Positions 1 through 7,062 of a DNA stretch of 18,266 bases are shown here, in pieces. The notes below the pieces were generated by a model, which was not told the origin of the DNA, made no database searches, and was given only the letters and a program-made list of their open reading frames with translations. Position numbers and translations under genes: made by a program. This DNA comes from a bacterium (GTDB lineage: Bacteria; Planctomycetota; J058; JACQDU01): NCBI GenBank assembly GCA_016200955.1, contig JACQDU010000762.1, positions 1-18,266 on the forward strand. The letters run 5' to 3'. How positions within the stretch are numbered: the first letter of the stretch is position 1; the number at the start of each line of letters is the position of its first letter.

Positions 1-243
1 GATCGTCTCCAGCTCTCCGTCTTCCTGAACCGGCGCCGCGGGAGCGACGGGAGCCGCGGCGGGAGGAGGCGCGACCGGGGGAGCGAGCGAAGCGGGCGCC
101 TCCGCGACGGCGGTCGCTTGTGCCGGGAGAGGCTCGGCGCCCGAGACGAAGATCTGAGAAGCCAGCGGGCGCTCGGATGTCGGCGCCTCGCTCACGGCGG
201 GAACCACCATGCGTGCGCAGCCGTCCGCAGGGCTCTCGTTCAT
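1..243 (-). CDS. N-terminal part of an unrecognised Pro/Ala-rich protein, cut by the window edge
   Basis: An open frame of 81 codons runs off the left edge without a stop. I place the start at the ATG at 243-241 because a GGCGGAG purine stretch precedes it by about five bases; an in-frame ATG at 210-208 is the alternative. The visible protein is hydrophilic and, from about residue 45, almost pure Ala/Pro/Val (a likely disordered linker), ending in an acidic stretch. There is no signal peptide or membrane segment in this part. It lies downstream of the Wza-like export gene on the same strand, so a role in exopolysaccharide synthesis or chain-length control (for example a cytoplasmic ATPase/kinase partner) is possible. 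That is context-based inference only; no family can be recognised from this fragment. Confidence 0.5.
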   Translation of the reverse strand, partial: MNESPADGCARMVVPAVSEAPTSERPLASQIFVSGAEPLPAQATAVAEAPASLAPPVAPPPAAAPVAPAAPVQEDGELETI

Positions 244-401
244 GGCGCTCCGCCGGGCGGGGCGGAAGCGCGCGCTCTTGCTCCCCCCGCACTCACTTTG
301 TATCGCTTATGTATACGGACCAGAAGGAGCGGCCGGAACCAGCGCTTGACGTTCCCGACGGATCCGACATGGCTCCAACGAGTTACAGAGAGAAGAGAAT
401 C

Positions 402-500
402 TTACTGGCGGAACCGCTCGCTCGGGTCGGCGCCGAAGAACTGGCGAAGGCCGCGGTCCCAGCTCGTGAGGGCCCGGGGAGGCACGTAGATCACGTCTCA
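402..500 (-). other. In-frame continuation of the export gene beyond the TGA
   Basis: Reading on after TGA 500-498 gives DVIYVPPRALTSWDRGLRQF and 11 more codons, then TAA at 404-402. DVIYVPP is the conserved end of a Wza-family domain, and codon usage remains GC3-rich. A single G-to-T change in a GGA Gly codon would explain the stop. Restored, the protein would be 218 residues. Confidence 0.75.
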
Positions 501-1058
501 GGGCTCGAGGTACATGTCCGTGTCCTCCGCCGAGACGATCTTCTCGATGTCGATCCGGAAGACGCGAGGAGTCGTGATCCGGTCGCGGATCACGCGCACC
601 TCGTCGATCGCGGCGGTCGCGGGGATGAAGCTCCCGGCGGCCTGGATCGCTCCCAGGACGTTCGACCCTCGCACGAAGGGCACCGAGCCCGGCCGGTAGA
701 CTTCTCCCATGACGTGGATCTGGTGGCTCCTCTGCTCCTTCAAGGCGACGGAGACGACGGGAGACTTCAAGTGAGCCTTGAGGAGCTCGGCCAGGTCCAC
801 GCGAGCCTCGTCGAGCGTCCTCCCTGCGAGGCGGACCTTTCCGATGAGAGGGAAGCTGATCTCGCCGTCGGGCCCGATCTCGGTCTCGGTCGAGAGGTCC
901 TCCTTCCAGACCGAGATGAGCACCCGGTCTCCCGGCCCGAGCCGGAAGACGAACGCCGCCGGCTCCGCGTCGCGCGGGCGCTGGTGGTACTGGACGCAGC
1001 CCGGCAAGACCGAGCAGGCGAGCACGGCGAAGGCGAGCCGAGTCAGGGCGCGGAGCAT
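498..1058 (-). CDS. Wza/KpsD-type polysaccharide export lipoprotein, shortened by an in-frame TGA
   Basis: This is a 186-residue outer-membrane polysaccharide export protein (Poly_export plus SLBB architecture). Proteins of this type form or gate the outer-membrane channel for capsule or exopolysaccharide. The ATG at 1058-1056 follows a GGGAG eight bases upstream. Residues 1-20 are a lipoprotein signal peptide with lipobox LPG and acylated Cys21. Residues about 37-108 fit the Poly_export domain (GPGDRVLISVW, then PDGEISFPLIGKV). Residues about 112-145 fit an SLBB repeat (HVMGEVYRPGSV). The frame ends at TGA 500-498 just after MYLEP, exactly where family members read GDVIYVP. The next 31 codons stay in frame and coding-like to a TAA at 404-402. 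The gene is therefore probably a recent nonsense allele, or the base is a sequence error. Confidence 0.85.
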   Translation of the reverse strand: MLRALTRLAFAVLACSVLPGCVQYHQRPRDAEPAAFVFRLGPGDRVLISVWKEDLSTETEIGPDGEISFPLIGKVRLAGRTLDEARVDLAELLKAHLKSPVVSVALKEQRSHQIHVMGEVYRPGSVPFVRGSNVLGAIQAAGSFIPATAAIDEVRVIRDRITTPRVFRIDIEKIVSAEDTDMYLEP

Positions 1059-1171
1059 TCGTTTTCTCCCGTGAGAGAAAATGCCACACGGGCACGACGG
1101 CGAGACAGCAAGAAACTCGAATTCGGGGAGCGTCGGGCGAGCCCACCGGCCTCGCCCCATCCGGTGACCTG

Positions 1172-1200
1172 TTGACCCCGCAGGTCGAGATCCTTAGATT
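1172..1200 (+). promoter_or_regulatory. Candidate sigma-70-type promoter giving a leaderless guaB transcript
   Basis: TTGACC (1172-1177) and TAGATT (1195-1200) are separated by 17 bases. The -10 box ends only six bases before the guaB ATG at 1207, so the expected start site falls on or next to the A of the ATG. No Shine-Dalgarno sequence precedes the ATG, which fits a leaderless mRNA. Predicted from sequence only. Confidence 0.5.
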
Positions 1201-1206
1201 GGTCCC

Positions 1207-2718
1207 ATGGGACGCCAGGATGGTCTCTCGGCCCGCGAGCTCTTCCGGCCGGGTCGTGGAATCGCTTACGACGACTTCCTCCTCCTCCCCGGACACATAG
1301 ACTTCCACCACTCGGCCGTGGACCTCTCGTCACGGTTCACGAAGAGGATCACGCTCAGGCTCCCGTTCGTCTCCTCTCCCATGGACACGGTGACCGAGCA
1401 CAAGATGGCGATCGCCCTCGCGCTCCAGGGAGGGATCGGGGTCGTCCACTACAACAACGCGATCTCCGAGCAGGTCGAGGAGGTCAAGAAGGTCAAGCGC
1501 TTCGAGAACGGGTTCATCACCTCGCCGGTCGTCCTCTCGGCGGACCACTCGCTCGCCGACGTGGACGCGATCAAGGCGAAGTTCGGCTTCTCCGGGATCC
1601 CGATCACCGAGGACGGGACGCTCAAGACGCGCGTCGTCGGGATCGTCACGAACCGCGACATCGACTTCGAGCCCGACCGCAAGCGGAAGCTCCGGGAGTT
1701 CATGTCGACTGACGTCCTCACGGCGGCCGCCGGGATCTCGCTCGCCGAGGCGAACCGGATCCTCAGGACATCGAAGAAGGGCAAGCTCCCTCTCGTGGAC
1801 CGCGAGGGGAGGCTCGTCTCGCTCGTCTCGCGCCGCGATCTCCTCAAGAACCGCGACTACCCCGAGGCTTCGAAGGACGACAAGAAGCAGCTCCAGGTGG
1901 CCGCCGCGGTCTCGACGCGCGACGAGGACCGCGAGCGCGTCGCCGGTCTCGTCGAGGCCGGGGTCGACGCGATCGTGATCGACGCCGCGCAAGGAGACTC
2001 GATCTACGAGCTCCGGCTCCTCGAATACTTGAAGAAAGAACACCCGGCGGTCGAGGTGATCGCCGGGAACGTCGTCACGTCCGACCAGAGCCGGCGCCTG
2101 ATCGACGCGGGAGCCGACGCTCTCAGGATCGGCATGGGGCCGGGCTCGATCTGCACGACTCAAGGCACGATGGCCGTCGGGCGAGCGCAGGCGACGGCGA
2201 TCTACTTCACCTCGCGCGTCGCGCGCGAGCGGGACGTGCCCGTGATCGCGGACGGCGGGATCTCGTCGATCGGGCAGATCGCGAAGGCCCTCTCGCTCGG
2301 AGCGTCGGGCGTCATGATGGGCTTCATGTTCGCCGGCACGCAGGAAGCGCCGGGCGAGTACTTCTACGAGAACGGCGTGCGCCTGAAGCGCTACCGGGGC
2401 ATGGCCTCGATCGAGGCCATGCAGGTCGGCGGAGACAAGCGCTACAACACGCAGGCGGACGACCGGAAGATCAAGGTCGCCCAGGGAGTGTCGGGCGCCG
2501 TCGTCGACAAGGGTTCCATGCTGGAGTACGTCCCTTACCTCGTGCAGGGGCTCCGCCAGTCGCTCCAGGACATGGGGATCAGGAACATAGCCGCGCTCCA
2601 CGTGGCGCTCGACGACGGCTCGCTCCGCTTCGAGCGGCGGAGCATCGCCGCCCAGGTCGAGGGCGGCGTCCACGGCCTCCACTCCTACAAAGAGGCGCCG
2701 CTCGGATTCAGGGCCTAG
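1207..2718 (+). CDS. guaB: IMP dehydrogenase, eukaryote-like clade
   Basis: This cytosolic enzyme oxidises IMP to XMP with NAD+, the rate-setting step of guanine nucleotide synthesis. The 503-residue protein starts with the family's usual DGLSARELF segment followed by YDDFLLLPG. Two CBS motifs (Bateman module) occupy roughly residues 105-225, interrupting the TIM barrel. The catalytic loop is GPGSICTTQ with the nucleophile Cys316; ADGGI (phosphate/IMP binding) and the flap segment YRGMASIEAM follow. The sequence resembles eukaryotic IMPDHs more than typical bacterial GuaB: SKKGKLP, KNRDYPEASKD, KIKVAQGVSGAV and a terminal AQVEGGVHGLHSY all have close human counterparts as I recall them. guaA follows after 39 bases, presumably co-transcribed. 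No Shine-Dalgarno precedes the ATG. Confidence 0.97.
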   Translation: MGRQDGLSARELFRPGRGIAYDDFLLLPGHIDFHHSAVDLSSRFTKRITLRLPFVSSPMDTVTEHKMAIALALQGGIGVVHYNNAISEQVEEVKKVKRFENGFITSPVVLSADHSLADVDAIKAKFGFSGIPITEDGTLKTRVVGIVTNRDIDFEPDRKRKLREFMSTDVLTAAAGISLAEANRILRTSKKGKLPLVDREGRLVSLVSRRDLLKNRDYPEASKDDKKQLQVAAAVSTRDEDRERVAGLVEAGVDAIVIDAAQGDSIYELRLLEYLKKEHPAVEVIAGNVVTSDQSRRLIDAGADALRIGMGPGSICTTQGTMAVGRAQATAIYFTSRVARERDVPVIADGGISSIGQIAKALSLGASGVMMGFMFAGTQEAPGEYFYENGVRLKRYRGMASIEAMQVGGDKRYNTQADDRKIKVAQGVSGAVVDKGSMLEYVPYLVQGLRQSLQDMGIRNIAALHVALDDGSLRFERRSIAAQVEGGVHGLHSYKEAPLGFRA

Positions 2719-2757
2719 CTCACGCATGGAGACGATGCGAGGAGACAACAAGCGCGC

Positions 2758-4299
2758 ATGCCCGAGACGATCCTGATCCTCGATCTGGGCTCCCAGTACA
2801 CGCAGCTCATCGCGCGGCGCGTGCGGGAGAAGAACGTCTACTCCGAGATCGTCCCTCACACGATCAAGGCGAGCGAGGTGCGCGCGCGGTCTCCCAAGGG
2901 AATCATCCTCTCGGGAGGCCCGGCGTCGGTCTACGACCACGGAGCTCCCACGATCGAGAAGGGCCTCCTCGACCTGGGAGTCCCGGTGCTCGGGATCTGC
3001 TACGGCCTCCAGCTCGGAGCGGAGCTTCTCGGGAGCAAGGTCGCCGCCGCGCCGGAGCGCGAGTTCGGCCGCACGGAGTGCTCCTTCGACACCTCCTGCG
3101 ACCTCTTCAAGAGCCTGAAGGAGCACTCGGTCGTCTGGATGAGCCACGGAGACCGCGTGGACGACCTGAAGGGAGACTTCCGCGCGATCGCTCGCACGGC
3201 TTCCTCGCCGCAGGCCGCGGTCCAACACCGGACGCGGCCGTTCTTCGGCGTCCAGTTCCACCCCGAGGTCGCTCACACGGAGCAAGGCGGCTCGATCCTC
3301 GAGAACTTCGTGCGGGGGATCTGCGGCTGCAAGGGCGACTGGAACCTCGGCGACTTCATCGACCTAGAGACGCGCAAGATCCGCGACCAGGTGGGCGAGA
3401 AAGGCCGCGTCATCTGCGGCCTCTCGGGCGGGATCGACTCCGCCGTCGTCGCGCTCATCGTGGATCGGGCCGTGGGAGAGAGGCTCGTCTGCATCTTCGT
3501 GGACAACGGCCTCCTCCGGCAGGGAGAGGTGGCCTCCGTCGAGGCCGCCTTCCGTCCTCGCTTCGGAAACCGCCTGAGAGTCGTGAGCGCCGCCGAGAGA
3601 TTCCTCGAGCGGTTGCGCGGAGTCACCGAGCCCGAGCGGAAGCGGCGCGAGATCGGGCACGAGTTCATAGCCGTCTTCAAGGAAGCCGCCCAGGGAGTCG
3701 AGGGCGCTCGCTTCCTCGCCCAGGGGACGCTCTACCCGGACGTGATCGAGTCGCTCGCCGCTCACGGAGGCCCGACCGCGACGATCAAGACGCACCACAA
3801 CGTGGGCGGCCTCCCGGCGGAGCTCGGGTTCGAGCTCGTCGAGCCCCTGCGCTTCCTGTTCAAGGACGAGGTCCGCGCGCTCGCGAAGACGCTCGGGCTT
3901 CCCCCGGCGCTCGTCCGGCGCCAGCCCTTCCCCGGGCCCGGGCTCGCCGTGCGCTGTCTCGGAGAGGTGACGGCACCGCGCCTCCGGGTGCTCGCGGCGG
4001 CCGACGCGATCGTGCAGGAAGAGTTCGAGAAGGCCGGCTTGCTCGAGCGGATCTGGCAGAGCTTCGCCGTCCTCCTCCCGGTGAAGACGGTCGGCGTCAT
4101 GGGAGACCAGCGCACCTACGAGGAGGTCTGCGCGCTGCGCGCCGTCGACTCCCAGGACGGCATGACCGCCGACTGGGTGCGCGTGCCTTACGATCTCTTG
4201 CAGGTCGTCGCGTCGAGGATCGTGAACGAGGTCCGCGGGATCAATCGCGTCTGCTACGACGTGACGTCGAAGCCTCCCGGGACGATCGAGTGGGAGTGA
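2758..4299 (+). CDS. guaA: GMP synthase (glutamine-hydrolysing)
   Basis: This enzyme converts XMP, ATP and glutamine to GMP, completing the branch begun by GuaB. The 513-residue protein has the standard single-chain bacterial layout. An N-terminal class I glutamine amidotransferase carries Cys81 (GICYGLQ), His168 and Glu170 (QFHPEV). It is followed by an ATP-pyrophosphatase domain with the P-loop SGGIDS at residues 223-228, and a C-terminal dimerisation domain ending in the canonical GTIEWE. The ATG at 2758 gives the usual start (ETILILDLGSQYTQLIARR). A GAGGAG lies about 13 bases upstream, a rather long spacing. The stop is TGA, which shows TGA works as a stop codon in this genome. The gene lies directly behind guaB and converges on the gene at 4307. 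Confidence 0.98.
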   Translation: MPETILILDLGSQYTQLIARRVREKNVYSEIVPHTIKASEVRARSPKGIILSGGPASVYDHGAPTIEKGLLDLGVPVLGICYGLQLGAELLGSKVAAAPEREFGRTECSFDTSCDLFKSLKEHSVVWMSHGDRVDDLKGDFRAIARTASSPQAAVQHRTRPFFGVQFHPEVAHTEQGGSILENFVRGICGCKGDWNLGDFIDLETRKIRDQVGEKGRVICGLSGGIDSAVVALIVDRAVGERLVCIFVDNGLLRQGEVASVEAAFRPRFGNRLRVVSAAERFLERLRGVTEPERKRREIGHEFIAVFKEAAQGVEGARFLAQGTLYPDVIESLAAHGGPTATIKTHHNVGGLPAELGFELVEPLRFLFKDEVRALAKTLGLPPALVRRQPFPGPGLAVRCLGEVTAPRLRVLAAADAIVQEEFEKAGLLERIWQSFAVLLPVKTVGVMGDQRTYEEVCALRAVDSQDGMTADWVRVPYDLLQVVASRIVNEVRGINRVCYDVTSKPPGTIEWE

Positions 4300-4301
4300 G
4301 C

Positions 4302-4320
4302 CGGGGCTACTCGAGCCCCG
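4302..4320. terminator. Hairpin between convergent genes, possible bidirectional terminator
   Basis: CGGGGCT (4302-4308) and AGCCCCG (4314-4320) form a perfect 7-bp stem with a 5-base loop, two bases after the guaA stop. It contains the last codons and TAG stop of the minus-strand gene. No T-run follows on either strand, so it is not a classical intrinsic terminator. Confidence 0.35.
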
Positions 4321-5794
4321 TGATGTAAGCGCGCCACTCCTTGTCGATCTTGTCCACGTCTTCCTTGCCGAAAGCGATCTTGTAGGACTCCTCGAGGTCC
4401 TTTCCGTCGCGGCAGGCCTGGAAGTACCGGCTCACGATCGGGAAGTACTTCTGGTTCTCGTACTGGCAGAGGAAGTAGACGAACGACCAGCCCTCGGCGT
4501 AGTTGGGGCCCATGGTCGCCGGATCGTAGAACTGGTTGTGCGTCAGGCAGAGGAGCTCTTTCAGCGGACGCGCCTTGCCCGAAGCGATGAGCTGCTTCGC
4601 GAGCCCGAGCCGCCAGTTGAAGGGAGCGATCTTCATGTGCTCCTCGGGGACCTTCACGTGTCTGGCGCCGCCGAAGTAGTCGCCGAGGCCCTCGTTGAAC
4701 CAGTCGGGCGCGGGGTTCTCGAGGTAAGGGTGCAGGAACTGGTGGAACGCCTCGTGGTAGAGGACGGCCCACCCGTCGTCCGGGTTCACGTACTTGAAGA
4801 AGAAGAGCTGCCGGATCGTGGGGTCGTAGTGGCCGCCCGCCATCTCCATCCCGGGGAAGAAGCCGTGGTACTCCTTCGCGTTCGCGAAGATGATGATCGG
4901 GTACTTCCGCTTCGGGAGCTTCGGGTGCGACTTGAAGGTCTGCTCGAACCAGGCCACGTAGAGCTTGCGGATGAGCTCCGCCTTCGCCGCGAACATGTCC
5001 GCGAGCACCTGATCGACGTTCGTCCGGATGACGTAGTTCTCGGTCTCCTTCTCGAACTTGAGCTTCCAGCCCGGGCCCTCCATCGCGAGCTTGAGCTTGA
5101 GCTGGATCGCGTTGAGGTACGCGGCGTCCTGCGACGCCTTCGTCGCCTTGGTCGTCCCCGCCTTCTCGGCCGCCTTGCGCTTCGCGATGATCTCGAGGGC
5201 CTTCGCGACGTCCGCCTTCGAGTCCTCGAACCGCCCGGCCTCGAGACGCTCGAGCGCGCGGTTCTTGAGAGCGCCCATGTGCTCGGGCTTGATCTCGAGC
5301 GCCTTCGTGTAAGCGGCGTCGGAGTCCTTGTGCTCGCCCAGGTGGAGGTGCGTGTCCCCGAGCTCGGTCCATGCCTCGTGGAACTTGGGCGCCATGCTCA
5401 CGGCGAGCTTCAGGTTCGCGCGCGCCTGGCGGTCGTTCCGGACGAGCTGGTCCAGCATGCCCAGGTAGTAGAGGGGCAGGACCTCCTTCGTGTCCTCGGA
5501 GCGGAGGCTCTTCCAGAGCCGGAGCGACTCCTCGAGGTCCTTCTTGGCGGCGGTGTAGCCGTCCTTCTCGAGCTTGCCCTCCGCCGCCTTGAAGGCCGTG
5601 ACGGCATCCTTGAACCGCTTGAGCCGCTCGCCCGTCACGCCGGCGCTCGGCTGGAGGTTCGGGCCATCGTCGTCGTCGGTCTCGGCCGGATCGGCCGCCT
5701 TGGACTGCTCGGGCGGCTTCTCCTGCGCGAGCGCGACGAAGCTCGCGAGAGCGAGGAGCGGCGCGGCCGCGAGGGAGAGGAGGATCCTGCGCAC
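4307..5794 (-). CDS. Exported TPR protein with a DUF1570-like HExxH metallopeptidase domain
   Basis: A 495-residue protein predicted to be secreted. I choose the GTG at 5794-5792 because GGGAGG stands six bases upstream and the chain then opens with a clean signal peptide (MRRILLSLAAAPLLALASF, likely cut after ALA). Residues about 50-215 are helical TPR-like repeats (ALEIKPEHMGALKNRALERL type) that usually bind other proteins. Residues about 245-400 resemble the DUF1570 zinc-peptidase family: YVIRTN, then HEAFH (His347, Glu348, His351) and WFNEGLGDYF with Glu368 as the likely third zinc ligand, a gluzincin arrangement. Substrate unknown. It shares strand with the protease gene upstream, 157 bases away, with its own candidate promoter between. 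An acidic DDDD stretch follows the signal peptide. Confidence 0.85.
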   Translation of the reverse strand: MRRILLSLAAAPLLALASFVALAQEKPPEQSKAADPAETDDDDGPNLQPSAGVTGERLKRFKDAVTAFKAAEGKLEKDGYTAAKKDLEESLRLWKSLRSEDTKEVLPLYYLGMLDQLVRNDRQARANLKLAVSMAPKFHEAWTELGDTHLHLGEHKDSDAAYTKALEIKPEHMGALKNRALERLEAGRFEDSKADVAKALEIIAKRKAAEKAGTTKATKASQDAAYLNAIQLKLKLAMEGPGWKLKFEKETENYVIRTNVDQVLADMFAAKAELIRKLYVAWFEQTFKSHPKLPKRKYPIIIFANAKEYHGFFPGMEMAGGHYDPTIRQLFFFKYVNPDDGWAVLYHEAFHQFLHPYLENPAPDWFNEGLGDYFGGARHVKVPEEHMKIAPFNWRLGLAKQLIASGKARPLKELLCLTHNQFYDPATMGPNYAEGWSFVYFLCQYENQKYFPIVSRYFQACRDGKDLEESYKIAFGKEDVDKIDKEWRAYITGLE

Positions 5795-5827
5795 GTGGCA
5801 CCTCCCGGGCTCGACGAGAAGGCCCTG

Positions 5828-5857
5828 AGCGTACGTCCTTCCGGGCCGCCCGTTCAA
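5828..5857 (-). promoter_or_regulatory. Candidate promoter of the TPR/DUF1570-like gene
   Basis: Read on the minus strand, TTGAAC (5857-5852) and TACGCT (5833-5828) are 18 bases apart, 33 bases before the GTG start and its GGGAGG. The -35 match is good and the -10 match is weak. Confidence 0.3.
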
Positions 5858-5951
5858 GCGCTCTCTCGCTCTCTCGAGAAAAACTCACGGAAAGCCAGAG
5901 TCCTTCGACTTCGGCCACGATGGGCTTACGCTCGGGACGAGCGGGGCCCTC

Positions 5952-7022
5952 TTACTTGACGATGACGATCGTCTCGGGCAAGTCGGGCGGGAGCTTCTCG
6001 GGAGTCTTCCGCTCGAGGGGCTTCAGGAAGATCTCCTGCTTCTCGTAGAAGGCTCGGATCTCGCCCCAGCACGACTGGACCGGAGGGGCCTTGTGGTCCT
6101 TGTCGTCGCAGATCGCGTCGGCGTTCGGGTCGCTCGACATGATGCAGTGGTGGCAGTTGTCGCAGTGGTCCGAGCGCTTGAATTTGTAGTGGATCATCTC
6201 GTGGAAGAACGTGTAGGCGAGGATCTGGCCCGGGGCGTCTATGTGGTCTCCCGGGTAAGCCTGGGCGTAGACGCCCTGGCGGATCTTCATGCTGTCCTGG
6301 TTCACGATCTCGAAGTCGTACTTCTGGCCCGCTTCCTTCTTCGGGAAGATCGTCATCTGCTTCACGTACATCTGGCCCTCGGTGAGCCGCCACATGTACT
6401 TCGAGGCCTCGACGGCGCGCTTCCCCCACGACTCGAGGAAAGCGTGGCTCCCCTCGAAGCCGACGCACGCGGCCGTGAAGACGTGAGCGACGCAGCCCTT
6501 CCGGCTCCGCTTGATCTCGTCGGCCTTCTTCGCGTCGATCCACTTCCCGTCGAGGAGGACGAGGCCCTTCGCCTTCATGACCTCCTCGTGCGTCTTCCAC
6601 GTCCCGTCCACCTTCTCGTGGCCGAGGGCCTTGTGCGCCTTCTCGTGGCTCGGGTCGAGCGAGACGGCCTTCTCCCACTCCGCGCGCGCTTGCCACGTGA
6701 GCGTCTTCAGCTCGCACCACTTCCCGAGAGCGTAGTGGCCCTCCGCGGTGTCCTCGCTCTCGGCGGCCTTCTTGTCGTAGGCGTCGTAGAAGCTCGGCTT
6801 CTTCTTCTTGGACTTGAGATCTTCGGCCGCGACGGTCACGGGACCGTCCTTGTAAGTGAGGATCGTCGTCGTCTTCTCGCCGTCCTCGGTGATCTTTCCC
6901 GTGAGAGTCTTCCCGTCCTTCGTCTGGACCTCGTCGGCGCGCGTCCCCGAGGCAACGAGGAGCGCCGCGGCGAAGGCGAGCGCGACCGAGCAGGACCGGA
7001 TCGCGAATCGTCTCGAGGTCAT
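5952..7022 (-). CDS. Exported putative metallopeptidase with a metzincin-like HExxH and Cys cluster
   Basis: A 356-residue exported protein. The ATG at 7022-7020 is preceded by GGGAG and opens a signal peptide (FAIRSCSVALAFAAALLVAS, cut near TRA-DE); an in-frame ATG 54 bases further upstream would bury this signal. After it comes a short DGKTLTGKI module, a TPR-like pair of helices, and 'DGTW...DGKW' segments common in planctomycete secreted proteins. The C-terminal half has HEMIH (His274, Glu275, His278), then His286, Cys287, Cys290, Cys293 and Met295 (CIMS). This order recalls archaemetzincins (HExxHxxGxxHC, Cx4CxM) but with two extra residues before the third His and one more between the Cys. 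Another Cys group near CWGEIRAFYEKQ may bind metal or form disulfides. It sits 40 bases behind the helicase gene. Confidence 0.75.
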   Translation of the reverse strand: MTSRRFAIRSCSVALAFAAALLVASGTRADEVQTKDGKTLTGKITEDGEKTTTILTYKDGPVTVAAEDLKSKKKKPSFYDAYDKKAAESEDTAEGHYALGKWCELKTLTWQARAEWEKAVSLDPSHEKAHKALGHEKVDGTWKTHEEVMKAKGLVLLDGKWIDAKKADEIKRSRKGCVAHVFTAACVGFEGSHAFLESWGKRAVEASKYMWRLTEGQMYVKQMTIFPKKEAGQKYDFEIVNQDSMKIRQGVYAQAYPGDHIDAPGQILAYTFFHEMIHYKFKRSDHCDNCHHCIMSSDPNADAICDDKDHKAPPVQSCWGEIRAFYEKQEIFLKPLERKTPEKLPPDLPETIVIVK

Positions 7023-7062
7023 GGGCTCTCCCGAAGGAAGGAACCGGCGGGGCCTCGATTTG

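Noticed and set aside
310..315. TATACA as a -10 box for the left-edge gene
   Set aside because: The hexamer 17 bases upstream (TTCCGG) does not resemble a -35 box; evidence too thin.
293..370. 25-codon minus-strand frame between the export gene and the left-edge gene
   Set aside because: Too short, poor ribosome-binding site spacing and no similarity; cannot be supported.
402..500. TGA read as glycine (alternative genetic code 25) or selenocysteine
   Set aside because: guaA ends with TGA right after its canonical GTIEWE, and several other genes stop with TGA; those code changes are also known from very different genomes. No selenocysteine is expected at a conserved Gly.
1330..3285. 651-codon open frame on the minus strand opposite guaB and guaA
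   Set aside because: It is the antisense shadow of two certain genes; its Arg/Asp/Val-rich composition mirrors GC3 bias and shows no domain.
4538..5959. 473-codon plus-strand frame opposite the DUF1570-like gene
   Set aside because: Antisense shadow; the minus-strand frame has signal peptide, TPRs and HExxH.
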